A DNA stretch of 64,000 nucleotides, taken from the NCBI GenBank assembly GCA_022494885.1, contig JAGVSM010000894.1, forward strand, positions 186,001 to 250,000. Direction: 5' to 3'. The stretch is from Micrasema longulum (lineage: Eukaryota; Arthropoda; Insecta; Trichoptera; Brachycentridae). Below the pieces are notes generated by a model. It worked only from the letters and a program-made list of their open reading frames with translations. It searched no databases and was not told the origin of the DNA. The translations under genes were made by a program, and so were the position numbers. Positions 41,060 through 51,770 of this stretch are shown in pieces (within the stretch, counting starts at the first letter, position 1; the number at the start of each line of letters is the position of its first letter).

Positions 41060-41215
41060 ACACATTGTGGTCCCGTGGTAGTATTGTAGACTCGCGGACC
41101 AAAGATCCCAGGTTCAAATCCCACTCTACCACAAGTCGAAACGACTTTTAAGAAACGGCCTGAAAATTGAAATATTCTAGAAAATAATAAGCATGCAAGT
41201 GTTTCTATTTTTTAT
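41060..41215 (+). mobile_element. tRNA-headed SINE (family S2)
   Basis: 'TTGTGGTCCCGTGGTAGTAT' (box A), 'GATCCCAGGTTCAAATCCCA' (box B), 'CGACTTTTAAGAAACGGCC', and a tail around 'AATAATAAGCATGCAAGTGT'. It is diverged in the body compared with 34.1 kb. Confidence 0.8.
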
Positions 41216-41384
41216 TAAAGGAAAAAATATAAAAATGGATGCTAAACGTACTCCCGAACTTCACTCTTTAGTGAATTGAGGATTTTGAACAGACTAATAG
41301 ATATTATATATTTCGACGATCTTGAAGAGAAAATATATTTAGGATAGTTTCTAGCTCATTATATTATGTAGGTGTGTTTGCTAT

Positions 41385-41622
41385 ACATGCGTTTGTCTGC
41401 CATGCAAGATGTCTTCGGTCCAATTCCTGATACTGTTGACATGAAATATTTATTTGAAAAGGTGTTTTTACACTTGACTGGCTGGCACCTGAACCCTAAG
41501 ACTAATCATCTTACCTTCATGTAACAAACATGATCAAGATACGCTGCGGTTGGTGTACCAATACAGTGTCCTATGCACCATTGGGTGTGGAAAGGGGAAT
41601 GATGATGGCATTCGCTTCTTGG
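41385..41622 (+). mobile_element. tRNA-headed SINE (family S1)
   Basis: Box B area 'TCTTCGGTCCAATTCCTGAT', then 'GTTGACATGAAATATTTATT', 'AAGACTAATCATCTTACCTT', 'CAAGATACGCTGCGGTTGG' and 'CACCATTGGGTGTGGAAAGG'. The box A half is weak; the body is one of the best S1 copies. Confidence 0.75.
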
Positions 41623-41814
41623 TAAGCCTAACATCCAGACTATAATTAGCAAAAATCGATGTTCAACTAATTCAATATTCATTATAGAAACACGGTATTT
41701 CACAGTGTATATATATAGAGTAATTACATATATAAAACAACTTTTATTGTTTTAAGATGTTCTTAATCTATGTTGAAATACGTATCAATTACAATAACGC
41801 GTTTTTTTAATAAT

Positions 41815-42455
41815 CATATCGAGGCTATACTGACAGAATGCATTAAGTCAAGAGTCTTTATTTTATTTTTTATTTGGGAAAAAAACAACAGTTTTTACAT
41901 AATATATTGTATACAGAAAATAAGAATACATATAAACAAAAATTGTGAAAACAGTCTATAAAAATTCTCCACAGTGGTGTAAAATATTGATTAAGTACAT
42001 TATCGGTATCAAAAAAAAGTAATTAACAATTGTTAGGCACTTAGAAGTTGCAAATAAAATAAAAATACATATACTTATATATAGTTATAAAAATAAAATT
42101 AATAGAAACAAGATAAATTTAAATTTAAAGAATAAGGAAAGAAAAAAGTTATATAAAAATAATGTAAAAGGTACAAAAATATAATGATGAACATACGAAT
42201 ACATACATAATTACTGACATCGTAAAACTATTTTATATATTCAAAATATTTTTAAATACAGGTGCAAGATGTTGATTTAAAATTTTATGCTATGCCTGGA
42301 ATAAAAATTACTCTTTCAAAGCTTTTTTTTTTTCAAACAAAATAAAATTGTGGGAGAAATAATGCGTTAAAAGAATAAATAAGCTTTAAATGCGATTATA
42401 TCGGAACTTGTTTCAATGACTTAATGCATTCTGTCAGTAAAGCCTCGATATAAGA
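41815..42455. mobile_element. Foldback candidate with 36 bp inverted ends
   Basis: 41815-41850 ('ATATCGAGGCTATACTGACA', 'GAATGCATTAAGTCA') and 42418-42453 are inverted copies with one or two differences. The 570 bp between starts with a T-rich LINE-like tail ('TCTTTATTTTATTTTTTATT'). Either it is a TIR element with a LINE end inside, or a sequence duplicated in inverse around a LINE insertion. No target duplication was recognised. Confidence 0.5.
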
Positions 42456-42459
42456 ACTG

Positions 42460-43010
42460 CTATAATAATTACGTTCATGTGATCAAATAAGTAATACACT
42501 TAAGAAATTGGCCGAATTATTCGATTATAATAACCGGCGTGACCAGTTATTATTATTTACTTGTTTTACAACTTGACGTTTGTAACGATAATAATAACGG
42601 CCGCTCGAAGATTTAATCGCAATATTTATTAATCGCGAATGTTACGCATAACAACGTGGATCATATAAAATTGAAATTGTGTCTGTGTTCTGAGAAGCGA
42701 ACTGATGATGTCACGCCGCACATACGTTGATTTAAATGATTTAGGAGGTCAAAATTATTTTACAGTGCATTTTGACTTTAAATTATATATTTTTTTATGT
42801 AAAGTATTGCCTTTTGTAAGATAAGAATATTTTTTCCGCAAAAAGGTGGAAAAAAACAAGTGAACTTAAAAATCGCAAAAATTATTTTTAATGACAAATT
42901 TCACGAACAAAAAATATTTTAGGCATAAATTACATATTGCAAATACGTATTTTGGATTTGATTATTTATTAATAGATAATTCTCGGTCCGTGTCTGAAAT
43001 ATTAAATTTG
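42460..43010. other. No supported feature
   Basis: Mostly AT-rich. 42520-42600 has a run of ATT/AAT-rich words around 'CCGGCGTGACCAG'. Confidence 0.3.
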
Positions 43011-43011
43011 A

Positions 43012-43062
43012 TATTATTTATTTATTTAACTTTTGTACATAATGTTATTTGTACATTGCACA
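43012..43062 (-). repeat. L2-like LINE tail fragment
   Basis: 'TTATTTATTTAACTTTTGTA' with 'ATAATGTTATTTGTACATTG' matches 48850-48893. Only the last 50 bp of the 3' end are present. Confidence 0.6.
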
Positions 43063-43107
43063 TGATATTATCCTTCTAACCAAACGTTATTGATATTTAA
43101 ATTTATT

Positions 43108-43300
43108 TCAACAGAGAGGGAAAACATTTTTGAGAAGGGAATATGGAAGTCTAGGCATTTACAGGGCTTATGACCTGTCATTGGCTGATTTAAGTGGCCA
43201 CTTTACACACTGTGTAACATATGAATGGAGGGAGGAAATCCAGCCAGTCTGCAAGCATTTGGACATGCTCAAACATTGTTGTCAAACTTTATTGGTTTTG
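43108..43300 (-). repeat. Dispersed repeat family B, reverse copy
   Basis: 'CAACAGAGAGGGAAAACATT', 'ATGGAAGTCTAGGCATTTAC', 'CATTGGCTGATTTAAGTGGC' and then 'GGAGGAAATCCAGCCAGTCT', 'GCAAGCATTTGGACATGCTC'. The second half is in the opposite orientation to the first, i.e. this copy also has a switch point, at about 43225. Confidence 0.7.
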
Positions 43301-44355
43301 AGAAATAATGCTTCTTTTCTATGGGATTTAGACCATTTTTCATGTATTGAATTTTTTCATGCAAATTAGGCCAATATTACTGTTGTATTTCATCGTAAAG
43401 ATATTTACGGCTCACTGTTTTTGTACCCGAGGTACCAGATGTACCTAAAATGAATTTTAAAAATCGTGGTTTATTACATTTTAAACAAGAGTTGTTTTTT
43501 TCATCCTTAAAAAAACCTATAAGTTGGCCATCCACAGCTATCCGCACTCAAATTTTATGTTATTATTTAGCTCAATATATGAAGTATACAGCACAATAAC
43601 AAACATTGCGCGATCAGAGGCGATAATATTACAACATGTCTTATAAACGTGAAAATTAAAATAAAAAAATCATTCCAAAACAACCTTTTTATGAAGTTCT
43701 ACAAATAATATAAAATAAAGTTAAAAATCGTGTAAAAGTATCAAGACATATAAATTATTATCTGAATTATTTGAATACATTACAATAATTTTTAAAATTA
43801 GGTGGACGTCACAAAATGTATCTTTGTTTAAACGTTTACACGGATCGCTGAGAACAATTCCGACCTGCACTTCGCGAGACGACTAAGTTTCAACTAACTG
43901 CGCGCGCGCACGGTGAAAGGTGCGTAAATGGGGATGGTAAATTTTTGGTACTGTGACATTTCTTTGACTATAGGATTATTTTGGTATTTTTAACTTCACT
44001 TTTGAAATTTTACTTACGACCGGCTAATTCTTAAAAATCAACGTTTGTGCGCCGGACTGAATGTTTGGAGTTTGGTTATGTTGTGTTGTGGCAATTGGCA
44101 ACATGGCGGCTGGCGTCTGGCGGCTACTTACTCCTGACAATAACAAGCTAGTAATTATAAGCCAAATATGAATTATTCTAATTTGTTATCTTTTGATAAT
44201 AGTCAACTATATAATCACCTTGGACGAGTACTAACAAACGCGACAGTTAAACATTGTTACGTTAAATTAATAGAATATGATAAATTGTATTTAATTTAAT
44301 AACTTTTCACGCTCATAAGGGTTTTACACACATGGAAGTTATATAAAATATGAGT
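43300..44355. other. No supported feature
   Basis: GC-richer patches at 43850-43930 ('TGCGCGCGCGCACGG') and 44040-44140. No readable protein family on either strand. Confidence 0.3.
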
Positions 44356-44358
44356 ATA

Positions 44359-44733
44359 CAGGTGTTTTTTTAACCCTGTCACATCCGAAACCACGATTAT
44401 CAGTATGGGCAAGAAGACACAATAGCACATTTAAAAAAATATTTAGAACAAATAATTTTTTTGCGCGGCCGCGCGTTTTTGACGTATAAGACTCCCCCTC
44501 CCCCCCTCCTTTTTTCTCTCTTGCAGAAGTCAGAAACCATTTGCTTATTTTTTTATTTTATTTATTTAACTTTTTGTACATAATTTTATTCGTACATTGG
44601 CGGGCTTATTGCCAAATGTTATATTTTTTCAAATTTTATTCGTTTTAAAAAATTATTTTCATGTGCCAATATGCCTTCTTGCTCATACTGATCATCGTGG
44701 TTTCGGATGTGACAGGGTTTAATGAACACCCTG
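44359..44733. mobile_element. Palindromic MITE (family M1), copy 2, with nested LINE tail
   Basis: Left end 'CAGGTGTTTTTTTAACCCTG' (one G lost), right end the inverse of CAGGGTGTTCATTAAACCCT; TA on both sides (44357-44358 and 44734-44735). Arms match copy 1 ('CACATCCGAAACCACGA', 'TCAGTATGGGCAAGAAGACA'). At 44546-44622 an L2-like LINE terminus ('AACTTTTTGTACATAATTTT', 'GGCGGGCTTATTGCCAAATG') interrupts the right arm. Confidence 0.85.
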
Positions 44734-44734
44734 T

Positions 44735-46780
44735 ATAAACAACATAAAAATTTAAAAAAATTATGTACGACATAAAGAAATAAAAGAGTGTTTAGAAGTT
44801 TAGTTGGTGTAAAAAAAGAAGCTTTAAAAAAGAGATAAATTTGTTCAAAAAAATACAAACATGAAATAAATACAGTTAAAATATTCAAACCAGCTATGTA
44901 CAAAATATTATAATACAGTATAAACAGTATATTAATTTCTATTCGATACAGAATATATAAATCCAAAAAATAAAACAGTTTTTTTTTTTAAATAATACAT
45001 TTTACATAAATTTATTTAGCATAAATTTCACTAACGAATGAACACACAGAATGAAAAATATAAATTTTTATTTTTATTCCGTAAAACAATAGTAAACAAT
45101 TAAATACACTAAGTAATAAAAAAATATATACATAATATAAGGCACAGCTCGGGGCCCCCGGTCTGATGGAGGTATATAATATTTTTTTGCTTAGTTTAAT
45201 AGAATTTTAACAAATATTTTTAAAAAAAAACACTGAACTTCTTCAGTATGGCATAACAGCTTTTCAGTTTATTTCATATAAAACTCGAATTACTGTGTTG
45301 GTAGTGAGTACACATCATTTTACCTAGTACTAAGTGACTGCTTTCCTAATATAAATCCTCACCGCACGCTCCTGATATTTATATAAATATTTTAGAAACA
45401 AAAATTGACTAAATATCTACACTATGCTATGAAGAGAGGAGGGGGATTAACTATTATTGTAAGTCGTGTGCTTTTGTTTTATATGGTAGAATTAGCTGTG
45501 CACTATTTAGGCATTCTACTGGAATAAATTTTATTATTATTACTTATTACTATATTATTATTGACCTACAGTAAGAAAACCGAAAAAAAAAATCTCTTAA
45601 TCCTGCGTACTTAACGTACCTTTAAATAAAGGCCATAATATTATGTTTCTGAAATTAATATATGTTTTATAATCATTGATGATAGCAAATTCAGGATATT
45701 TTTTTCATGTCAGCTTCGTGTTACAATATCAGAATGATTTATGGCACAAAATTTTAATTAGTAGCTTATTAGACACAAAAGTATGAAATAATATTACGTT
45801 TCTGTTTTGATTGGCCTCTGCCACTATAGTCCATTGACCATTGTCCATTAAATACAAATATCGATGAATAATAATCATTACATGATAGTCACTGAATAAT
45901 AAATTATTATTGCGACAAATGGCATCGTAGGTAGCATATTAATTTACCAACTATCGACTGTTTCATACGTACGTGCTAGATAATTCGGCCAACGGGCCTC
46001 AATCAGTTGACCCTTAGGGCGTCAGTTGATTGGACCTGCGGGTATCAGATGATCGAATTAAGCGCACGAAGACTAAAGCCTAAATATAGAAAAACATATA
46101 TCTTTTTAATCCCTTTTTTTCCTTGGTTCCTCTTTCTCTCTCCTTCCAAGCTCATTGTCGGATTCCACATTCCTCATTCTTTGATATGCATAAAATAATG
46201 TACTTTTATATAAGTAAATATGTGCAAGCCTTATCTCTCCATTAAAAACACCTGTTATTTTCAATTAATTTGTTTTTTTTCAGATAAGTAAGTATCTTTT
46301 TTATATAAATTTTCGTTTTTTAGTACACATTTTTGACCAAGCCTTTTTTTGACTAGTCCTAAAGTACCTAATCTTTGAACTTGGAGATTTGAATAAATAA
46401 ATAAAAACAGCTTATAGTGACACGATCAGGAACGATCCATTTGTGAACTTGACTAGACTCGCTAGAAAATCTGTGTCGGGGTACTTGTAATGCATTCCTC
46501 ATTCATGGCATCCATCTTAAATCCTCTCATTATTTCACAAAAAAATATTGATAAAAATCGTATTCCGCCGCCCTTTAATACATCATTCAGAAATGTTGTT
46601 CTAGTGCATGAAGGAATTGGATCTGAGACACCTTTACCTAAAAGAATCATTAACAGGCTTCTGGGGCCTTATGCTGGAAAGATTTGATATTTTGTCACCC
46701 ACTCGACTATCGTCGAGTGGTCATTTCGATTGCTCTGTCAAATTGTTATTCTTAAAACACCTGCGACAATTTAATTATAA
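44735..46780. other. Unassigned AT-rich region
   Basis: 45060-45170 ('GGCACAGCTCGGGGCCCCCG' near 45141) resembles a LINE 3' end with a GC hairpin, similar in style to 2240-2332. 46440-46690 is balanced, with open frames on both strands but no family. A 9 bp perfect stem with TATC loop lies at 46699-46720. Confidence 0.3.
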
Positions 46781-46789
46781 AAATTAATG

Positions 46790-47425
46790 AAGAAATGTCA
46801 ATGCATCAAATACGTATTTACATTTTACAATACAAATACATTTCAGCTTTTATTGTTTCTAGTTTCTAGTCAAACTTCCTCCTTTGGATGTTTTGCGTAT
46901 CATCAGTGGCTCTACAGCCCGTTTTGGGCCCTGGCCTGTCCTCCAGAATCTGTCACCATTCCTTCCTGCACTCTGTGGCTCTTCTCCAGTTCATCAGGAC
47001 AAAATTGCTCTAATGACACTTTCCACATTATCCAGCCATCTTAATTTAGGTCTGTCTCAGCGTCGTCTACCTTCCGGAGAGGTAGAAAGATTTTTTTGGG
47101 GGTACGATTAATAAAATCTAATCTAATTCATGATTAAACCGTCTCCTCCACACTCCGTTTTGGTTAGCAGCAGCAAAAATCTTCCTCAATATTATTTTCA
47201 TTCAAATATTAATACCATGTTTTCATCTCTTTTGTTCATAACCCAGCATTCGGCACCATATGCAATGACCGGTCTGAGGAGAGTTTTGTAAAAAATGGTC
47301 TTAGTTTTTCTCGAGAGCAATTTGGATCCCAGATGTTTGGACAAGCCATAAAAACATATGTTTGCTGTTGATAGCCGTACTTTAATCTCGGTACTAATTG
47401 TTATCATTAGTAATTTCAGTATCTA
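46790..47425 (-). pseudogene. RTE-like LINE C-terminal remnant, in two blocks
   Basis: 47407-47198 reads 'EIKVRLSTANICFYGLSKHL', 'SKLLSRKTKTIFYKTLLRPV' and 'AYGAECWVMNKRDENMVLIF', the RT thumb region (LIRPVLTYG.E.W) of the AGH/HPGL-type RTE elements. 47100-46870 probably holds the tail, ending in an arrangement like 'RAQNGL.SH', with stops. The intervening part is lost. Confidence 0.75.
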
Positions 47426-48065
47426 AATAGAATATATTTTGTGTTTGGAATATAATATATTAACGATAGAAAATGTTTTACTAAGGCATTGCAACAATCA
47501 AAATTATTATTTGCCTTAGACGTAACACTCACCTACGTGGTATACGGAATATTTAATATTAATTCAATGGATTTTAAAGGCAAACTTTTAATTTATCTCT
47601 CAAATACGTATTTTGACATTGACGGTCGATAAAACTATTTAAAAATCAGTTTCTAGTAAAAATTCATTTGTTAGGCGATTTAAAAAAAATATTTATACTT
47701 GTTGCACATTTGTTGATACACTAACATCAAAACATGTATCAATATTGTAAATTTTAAAATAAAATACAATAAAAAATACTCAGTCTAACACGAATGGCGG
47801 GCGCTTTTTACGAAGAAAGTTTGATAGCCGAAAGTACCCAGTCCCCTTCGATTATCAATTTCGAGTGCTTTGGGGCACTCTAGTCACTCAGTCGTCCGGT
47901 TTTTAATCTTCTTCTTCTTCGTTTTTTATGGCCTTTTCACCACTCAACTTGCGTGTTCTAGCCAGTATCGAGTTTTTTGTTTTTTTTTTACATATTTACA
48001 CATTTGTTAGTAATATAATATACACACGTTAGTATTTAATATAATATACATATATAATAATATAA
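47425..48065. other. No supported feature
   Basis: It includes a (CTT)n-like 'TTCTTCTTCTTCG' at 47910 and otherwise AT-rich sequence. Confidence 0.3.
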
Positions 48066-48069
48066 AATA

Positions 48070-48765
48070 ATTACAGCTTAACACCATTTATAACTAGATA
48101 TTTACATAGAATTTAAAAACGTGTTTATTGGGGGGGGACAGGAGAGTTAGAATATGAATAGGGAATGGGATATTAATATCAAAGAGGTCGGATAGGAAAT
48201 CATGATAACAATCATTTATGGGGCATCCAAAAAAAACATAGTTTAAATCTTCCTCATCAAGCTGACATTCGCAAATGGCAGAGTCCCGGACATGAATTCT
48301 GAACAGGTGAGAACCATTGCAGCAGTGCCCAATGCGCATTCTGCATATGAAGGATGTCTCAAACTTGTTCAGAATCACTTCTGAAAACCAAGGCTTTTCT
48401 GTTACATTTGGCGTCCGGTTTTCAAACGACTTTATTCGCGTGGATGGTTCAAGAATACAGTCACTCGTCAATTTACGAAGTCGCATACGCGTCCAGCATA
48501 AGACCCCCGGTCGAATAACGAAGAGAAATCTCAGAAAAATTTTCTTATGAGGTTTTCCCAGAGTATGACATATGTTATACCCAAAACCCGCATGGCTTTT
48601 GCACAGGGGTAGCTCTCCTCTATTGTACCGAGTGTTTAAACTTTTGGAAGTACGTATTAAGCTCTCAAGGAAAAAACCTATTTTCAAGAGAATGGTTCAG
48701 GACTGGATTTTCCTTGAGGGAAGGATTTTAAATACGAAAGTCCTTGACGATTTTTTGAATATTTG
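48070..48765 (-). pseudogene. LINE ORF C-terminus of the RNase H-bearing (I/R1/Jockey) type
   Basis: Frame 48687-48094 (197 codons) includes 'EVILNKFETSFICRMRIGHC', 'NGSHLFRIHVRDSAICECQL', 'EEDLNYVFFGCPIN' and 'IPFPIHILTLLSPPNKHVFK'. The pattern 'RLR.GH...HL.RI.V.DS..C.C....DL.H..F.CP' is the well-known region after RNase H in LINEs of this type. The frame is open over almost 600 bp. Sequence upstream to 48765 matches 33965-34080. Confidence 0.8.
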
Positions 48766-48838
48766 AGTTTGTTTCATGTATAAATTTGTTGCAACAGAGA
48801 AAGAAGACATTTTTGAGAAGAAAATTTGGAAGTATAAG
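48765..48838 (-). repeat. Dispersed repeat family B, reverse fragment
   Basis: 'TTGAGTTTGTTTCATGTATA' and 'TTGCAACAGAGAAAGAAGAC' match the family; the L2-like LINE tail follows immediately at 48838, so that LINE inserted into this family B copy (which resumes at 49258). Confidence 0.65.
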
Positions 48839-49257
48839 CATTTATTTATTTTTTATTTATTTAACTTTTTGTACATAATGTTATTTGTACATTGGCGGGC
48901 TTATTGCCAAATGGCAATTTCTTCCAACCAACCAATAAAATAAAAGTTTTATTTTTATAATTCAAGTTACAGGACATATTCAATAGAAAAAAAAGTTTAA
49001 AATATATAAAAATAGAAATAAACGTATTTGTTTATAAATTACCTTAAGTCAAAACTATTACTCAATGGGAAAAAGAAAAAAGAGGAAAGAGGAAAAAGGA
49101 AAGGAGGAGAGATTAAGGAAGAGAAAGGAGATGTTTCTTCAGACGTGATTTAAACAGAGATAATGTAGTAACATTGTAGTAACATTATCTCTGTTTAAAT
49201 CACGTTTTTGATGGTGGATGGAAGATGATTCCACAGTCGAGCCGCATGGGGCATTTA
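48838..49257 (-). pseudogene. L2-like LINE 3' end with C-terminal codons and a palindrome
   Basis: On the minus strand: 'PHAARLWNHLPSTIKN' from about 49250, then after the palindrome 'TLSLFKSRLKKHLLSLP' and a stop. This is the L2/CR1-type C-terminus (A..LWN.LP..I, F...LK.HL). The 3' UTR is pyrimidine-rich and ends in the GCCATTTGGCAATAAGCCCG hairpin and an AAATAAATAAAA tail at 48870-48838. A 24 bp inverted duplication (49143-49166/49182-49205) destroys the frame. Confidence 0.8.
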
Positions 49258-49510
49258 CTTGGCTTATTTCTTTAACTCTTCCATCTGCTGACTTTTGTGA
49301 AGTAAAAGAGCTGAAACCTTTATCACGTGGGTGAGATTCATCCGGCTAAACCAAATCACCTACTAGGCAACGCCTGAAAACCATTTTTAATTTTTATACT
49401 TCTTCTAAAACCAGTTAGTTTGATTAACAATGTTTTGAGTGTGTCCAAATGCTTGCAGACTGGCTGGATTTCCTCCCCAGGGAGTTATCCATATTTAAAT
49501 TTGTTTCATG
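49258..49510 (-). repeat. Dispersed repeat family B, reverse copy (second part)
   Basis: 'TTAACTCTTCCATCTGCTGA', 'AAGAGCTGAAACCTTTATCA', 'CTACTAGGCAACGCCTG', 'ACAATGTTTTGAGTGTG' and 'GCTGGATTTCCTCCCCAGGG', all in reverse order relative to 8.1 kb. Confidence 0.75.
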
Positions 49511-49677
49511 TAAATCAAATGATTGTCATTGTTTGTTCTTTTTATATTGATGTGCCATGTGTCATTTTGTAATGATGTTCTTATTTTGTATGATATTTGT
49601 TGTTCTTGTTTGGGTTATTATTATTCGTCCCAACTGAATACATGACTGGTCCCACAGAAATAGGTTATGTACAGTTT

Positions 49678-50230
49678 ATTTTTTATTTTTTTTATTTTGT
49701 CTTTAAATAGTACAAACATAACAAATGAATGTCCTAATATTAACTTATATCTAATTATTATTAAAACATATACTAATTATTAAAAAAATTCAAACGATAT
49801 ACGTACACTTAAAAAGAAAACTTCTATAAAGCTAACACGAATAAGATTACTTTTAAAATTTATCTGCTAAACACATGTTTTTTTAATTGACATTTAAATG
49901 AAATAATATTTTTTTGCTCTCTTATTTCCAATGGTATTTCCTTATAATATAACTGTACAGCTCGGTGCATCAATGAGTTCTGTGTACTTGTTTTCCTACG
50001 AAATGGTAGTCTTACTTCATGTTTATTTCTTGTTTTATATACATGTTCACATTGATTAGAAAAAACCTTTTGAGTCAACTCTTTTGAGGTATAACCATTA
50101 ATCATTTTATGAACAAAAAACATCACATTAAAATATATTAGTTGACGTACTGTCATAATTTTTGCTTGTTTCAGCATCAACTTTATTCTGGTGTATTTTT
50201 TTTTTTTCAAAATTACTCTCATTCTGCGGA
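49678..50230 (-). pseudogene. Jockey/CR1-like LINE C-terminus and 3' UTR
   Basis: Frame 50222-49860 reads 'MRVILKKKKYTRIKLMLKQA', 'KIMTVRQLIYFNVMFFVHKM', 'HVYKTRNKHEVRLPFRRKTS', 'QNSLMHRAVQLYYKEIPLEI' and a basic end. It is homologous to the 1.0/2.5 kb copies (NRNRIRLPLKKKTKSQNSLM) but clearly another subfamily. The frame is intact over 120 codons. 3' UTR to 49678 with TTTTTATTTT at the end. Confidence 0.85.
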
Positions 50231-50579
50231 ACAGTAAGTTTATTTTTTTCCCCTTCAGTTGCCAAAAACAAAATACGGGTTAAGTCAGGTTAAGGACATA
50301 AGTCATGTCTCAATAACTGTTCATTAAATTAGCACTGTGAATAAATAAATAAACATACATATACATGCACGTACATATATACAAATATATTTACGTAATA
50401 TTATGTTTATACATATAATTAGGCATTTCCATATTACTTTCACCAGTTCAATAATGATTATTTTGAAACCTCGACCTGAAAAAACAATACGCAAATAACA
50501 ACATTTTGTTTTCGTGTGCTCGATTAAACGAATATGCGAAAAAAATAAATACATGTCTCAAAATATATTTATTCTGCTG

Positions 50580-50920
50580 AAAATGTGCGCGAGAGCGATA
50601 CGTACGCGCCGAGCAGGTCGCTGTTGTCCTATGGTCCTGTCCGTGCGCGCTCATACATATGAGGACAATGCGGCCGCGCGCAGTGGTAGTGGTAATCCAT
50701 TATTCCGTGGAGATAGCCTACCCGTCGTTCTCTGGGACAATGTCTCGTTCTATCAAATGTCTGCCTTAAAACAGGTTGTACCTAGTTAGGCAGACTAGAC
50801 ATGATCCAGAGAAATCTATTACCTACGTGTGTATGTAGTAGATAAAGAAATTGTTATTTTTGTTAATAAACCATGATTATTATTATAATCTTGTACTCCG
50901 AATTGCTGTTCACACGTGAA
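50580..50920 (+). other. GC-rich segment, possible solo LTR
   Basis: A sudden GC-rich block ('GTGCGCGAGAGCGATACGTA', 'GCGGCCGCGCGCAG') followed by an AATAAA signal near 50865 and an end at 'GCTGTTCACA'. TGT...ACA borders with an internal polyadenylation signal are what a solo LTR would show. No target duplication, no second LTR and no internal region were found, so this is only a possibility. The 92-codon frame across it is not a known protein. Confidence 0.25.
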
Positions 50921-50944
50921 CAATACTGCCCTCATGAGCAAAAA

Positions 50945-51035
50945 TACAGCTATATTTTGAGTTTGTCCAAATTTTTCGTAGACAAGGACTGGATTCAACC
51001 CCTGGAGAGCTTTTTATATTAACAAATTACATCAA
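50945..51035 (-). repeat. Dispersed repeat family B fragment
   Basis: 'ATATTTTGAGTTTGTCCAAA' and 'ACAAGGACTGGATTCAACCC' match 21744-21790. Confidence 0.6.
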
Positions 51036-51164
51036 AGTGTGTATAACAATGTTTTGTTTTTGAAATTATTTTTATATATTGTTTATTAGTTAAGGTATGA
51101 CTAGATATTCAAATTATTTGTACAACTATCTAAAATAAATACAATAAAAAAAGATGAAGAAAAT

Positions 51165-51770
51165 TTTAGATAAGGTAATATGGAAGTCTAGGCATCTACA
51201 GGGCTTATGACTTGTCATTGGCTGGTTTAAGTGGCCATTTTCCACACTGTGTAAAATTCACCATTCTCCCCATATTTAAACATATATATTCCTTCAATTC
51301 TTTCACCTATTGATGTTTGTGAAGTTAAATAGCGTAGAGCTCTATGAAGAAGCATAGAAATTGAAAATAATCAAATTTTTAGGCGTTGCCTAGTATGTAG
51401 GTAAAATAATTCAATTAGATTAATATCACCCGCAGCAATAAAGGTTTCAGCTCTTTGACTTCACAAACATCAACTGATGAAAGAATTGAAGGAATATAGA
51501 TGTTTAAAAAAAAATATAATGTAACCCGCAGACAAGCTTCGGCTTTGCGGGAGCAAAAATACAATTTTGTATGTTACTTATTTGTTAAAATTAATAAAAC
51601 TTAATAAAAAAATAAAATAAAAAATATGGGCAGAATAGTGAATGTTACACAGTGTGTAAAGTAGCCACTTAAACCAGCCAATGAGAGGTCATTCCTGTAG
51701 ATACCTAGACTTCTATATTTCCTCCTCTAAAATGTTCTTCATCTTTGTTGTAATATGTTTAGAATACAGC
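51165..51770. mobile_element. Family B foldback element with an inserted LINE tail
   Basis: Left arm 51168-51352 ('ATGGAAGTCTAGGCATCTAC', 'GTGGCCATTTTCCACACTGT', 'TTCACCTATTGATGTTTGTG') and right arm 51440-51770 are inverted copies, so both ends read GATGAAGAA.../...TTCTTCATC. The right arm is interrupted at about 51514-51627 by a foreign insertion. The arrangement suggests that family B is a long-TIR (foldback) element; no TSD was recognised. Confidence 0.65.
51514..51627 (+). repeat. Insertion with a UUCG-capped hairpin and A-rich tail
   Basis: 'CCCGCAGACAAGCTTCGGCT' then 'TTGCGGG' (51525-51551) pairs as a stem with a 3-nt bulge and a TTCG loop. After about 50 bp it ends in AATAAAAAAATAAAATAAAA. 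A hairpin near an A-rich tail is typical of a severely truncated LINE or SINE 3' end. Confidence 0.6.

Noticed and set aside
48317..48550. Plus-strand open frame of 77 codons
   Set aside because: It is the antisense shadow of the well-supported minus-strand LINE frame at 48094-48687.
50584..50913. Confident LTR retrotransposon
   Set aside because: TGT...ACA borders and a polyadenylation signal are suggestive, but there is no target duplication, primer-binding site, second LTR or pol sequence; kept only as a low-confidence segment.
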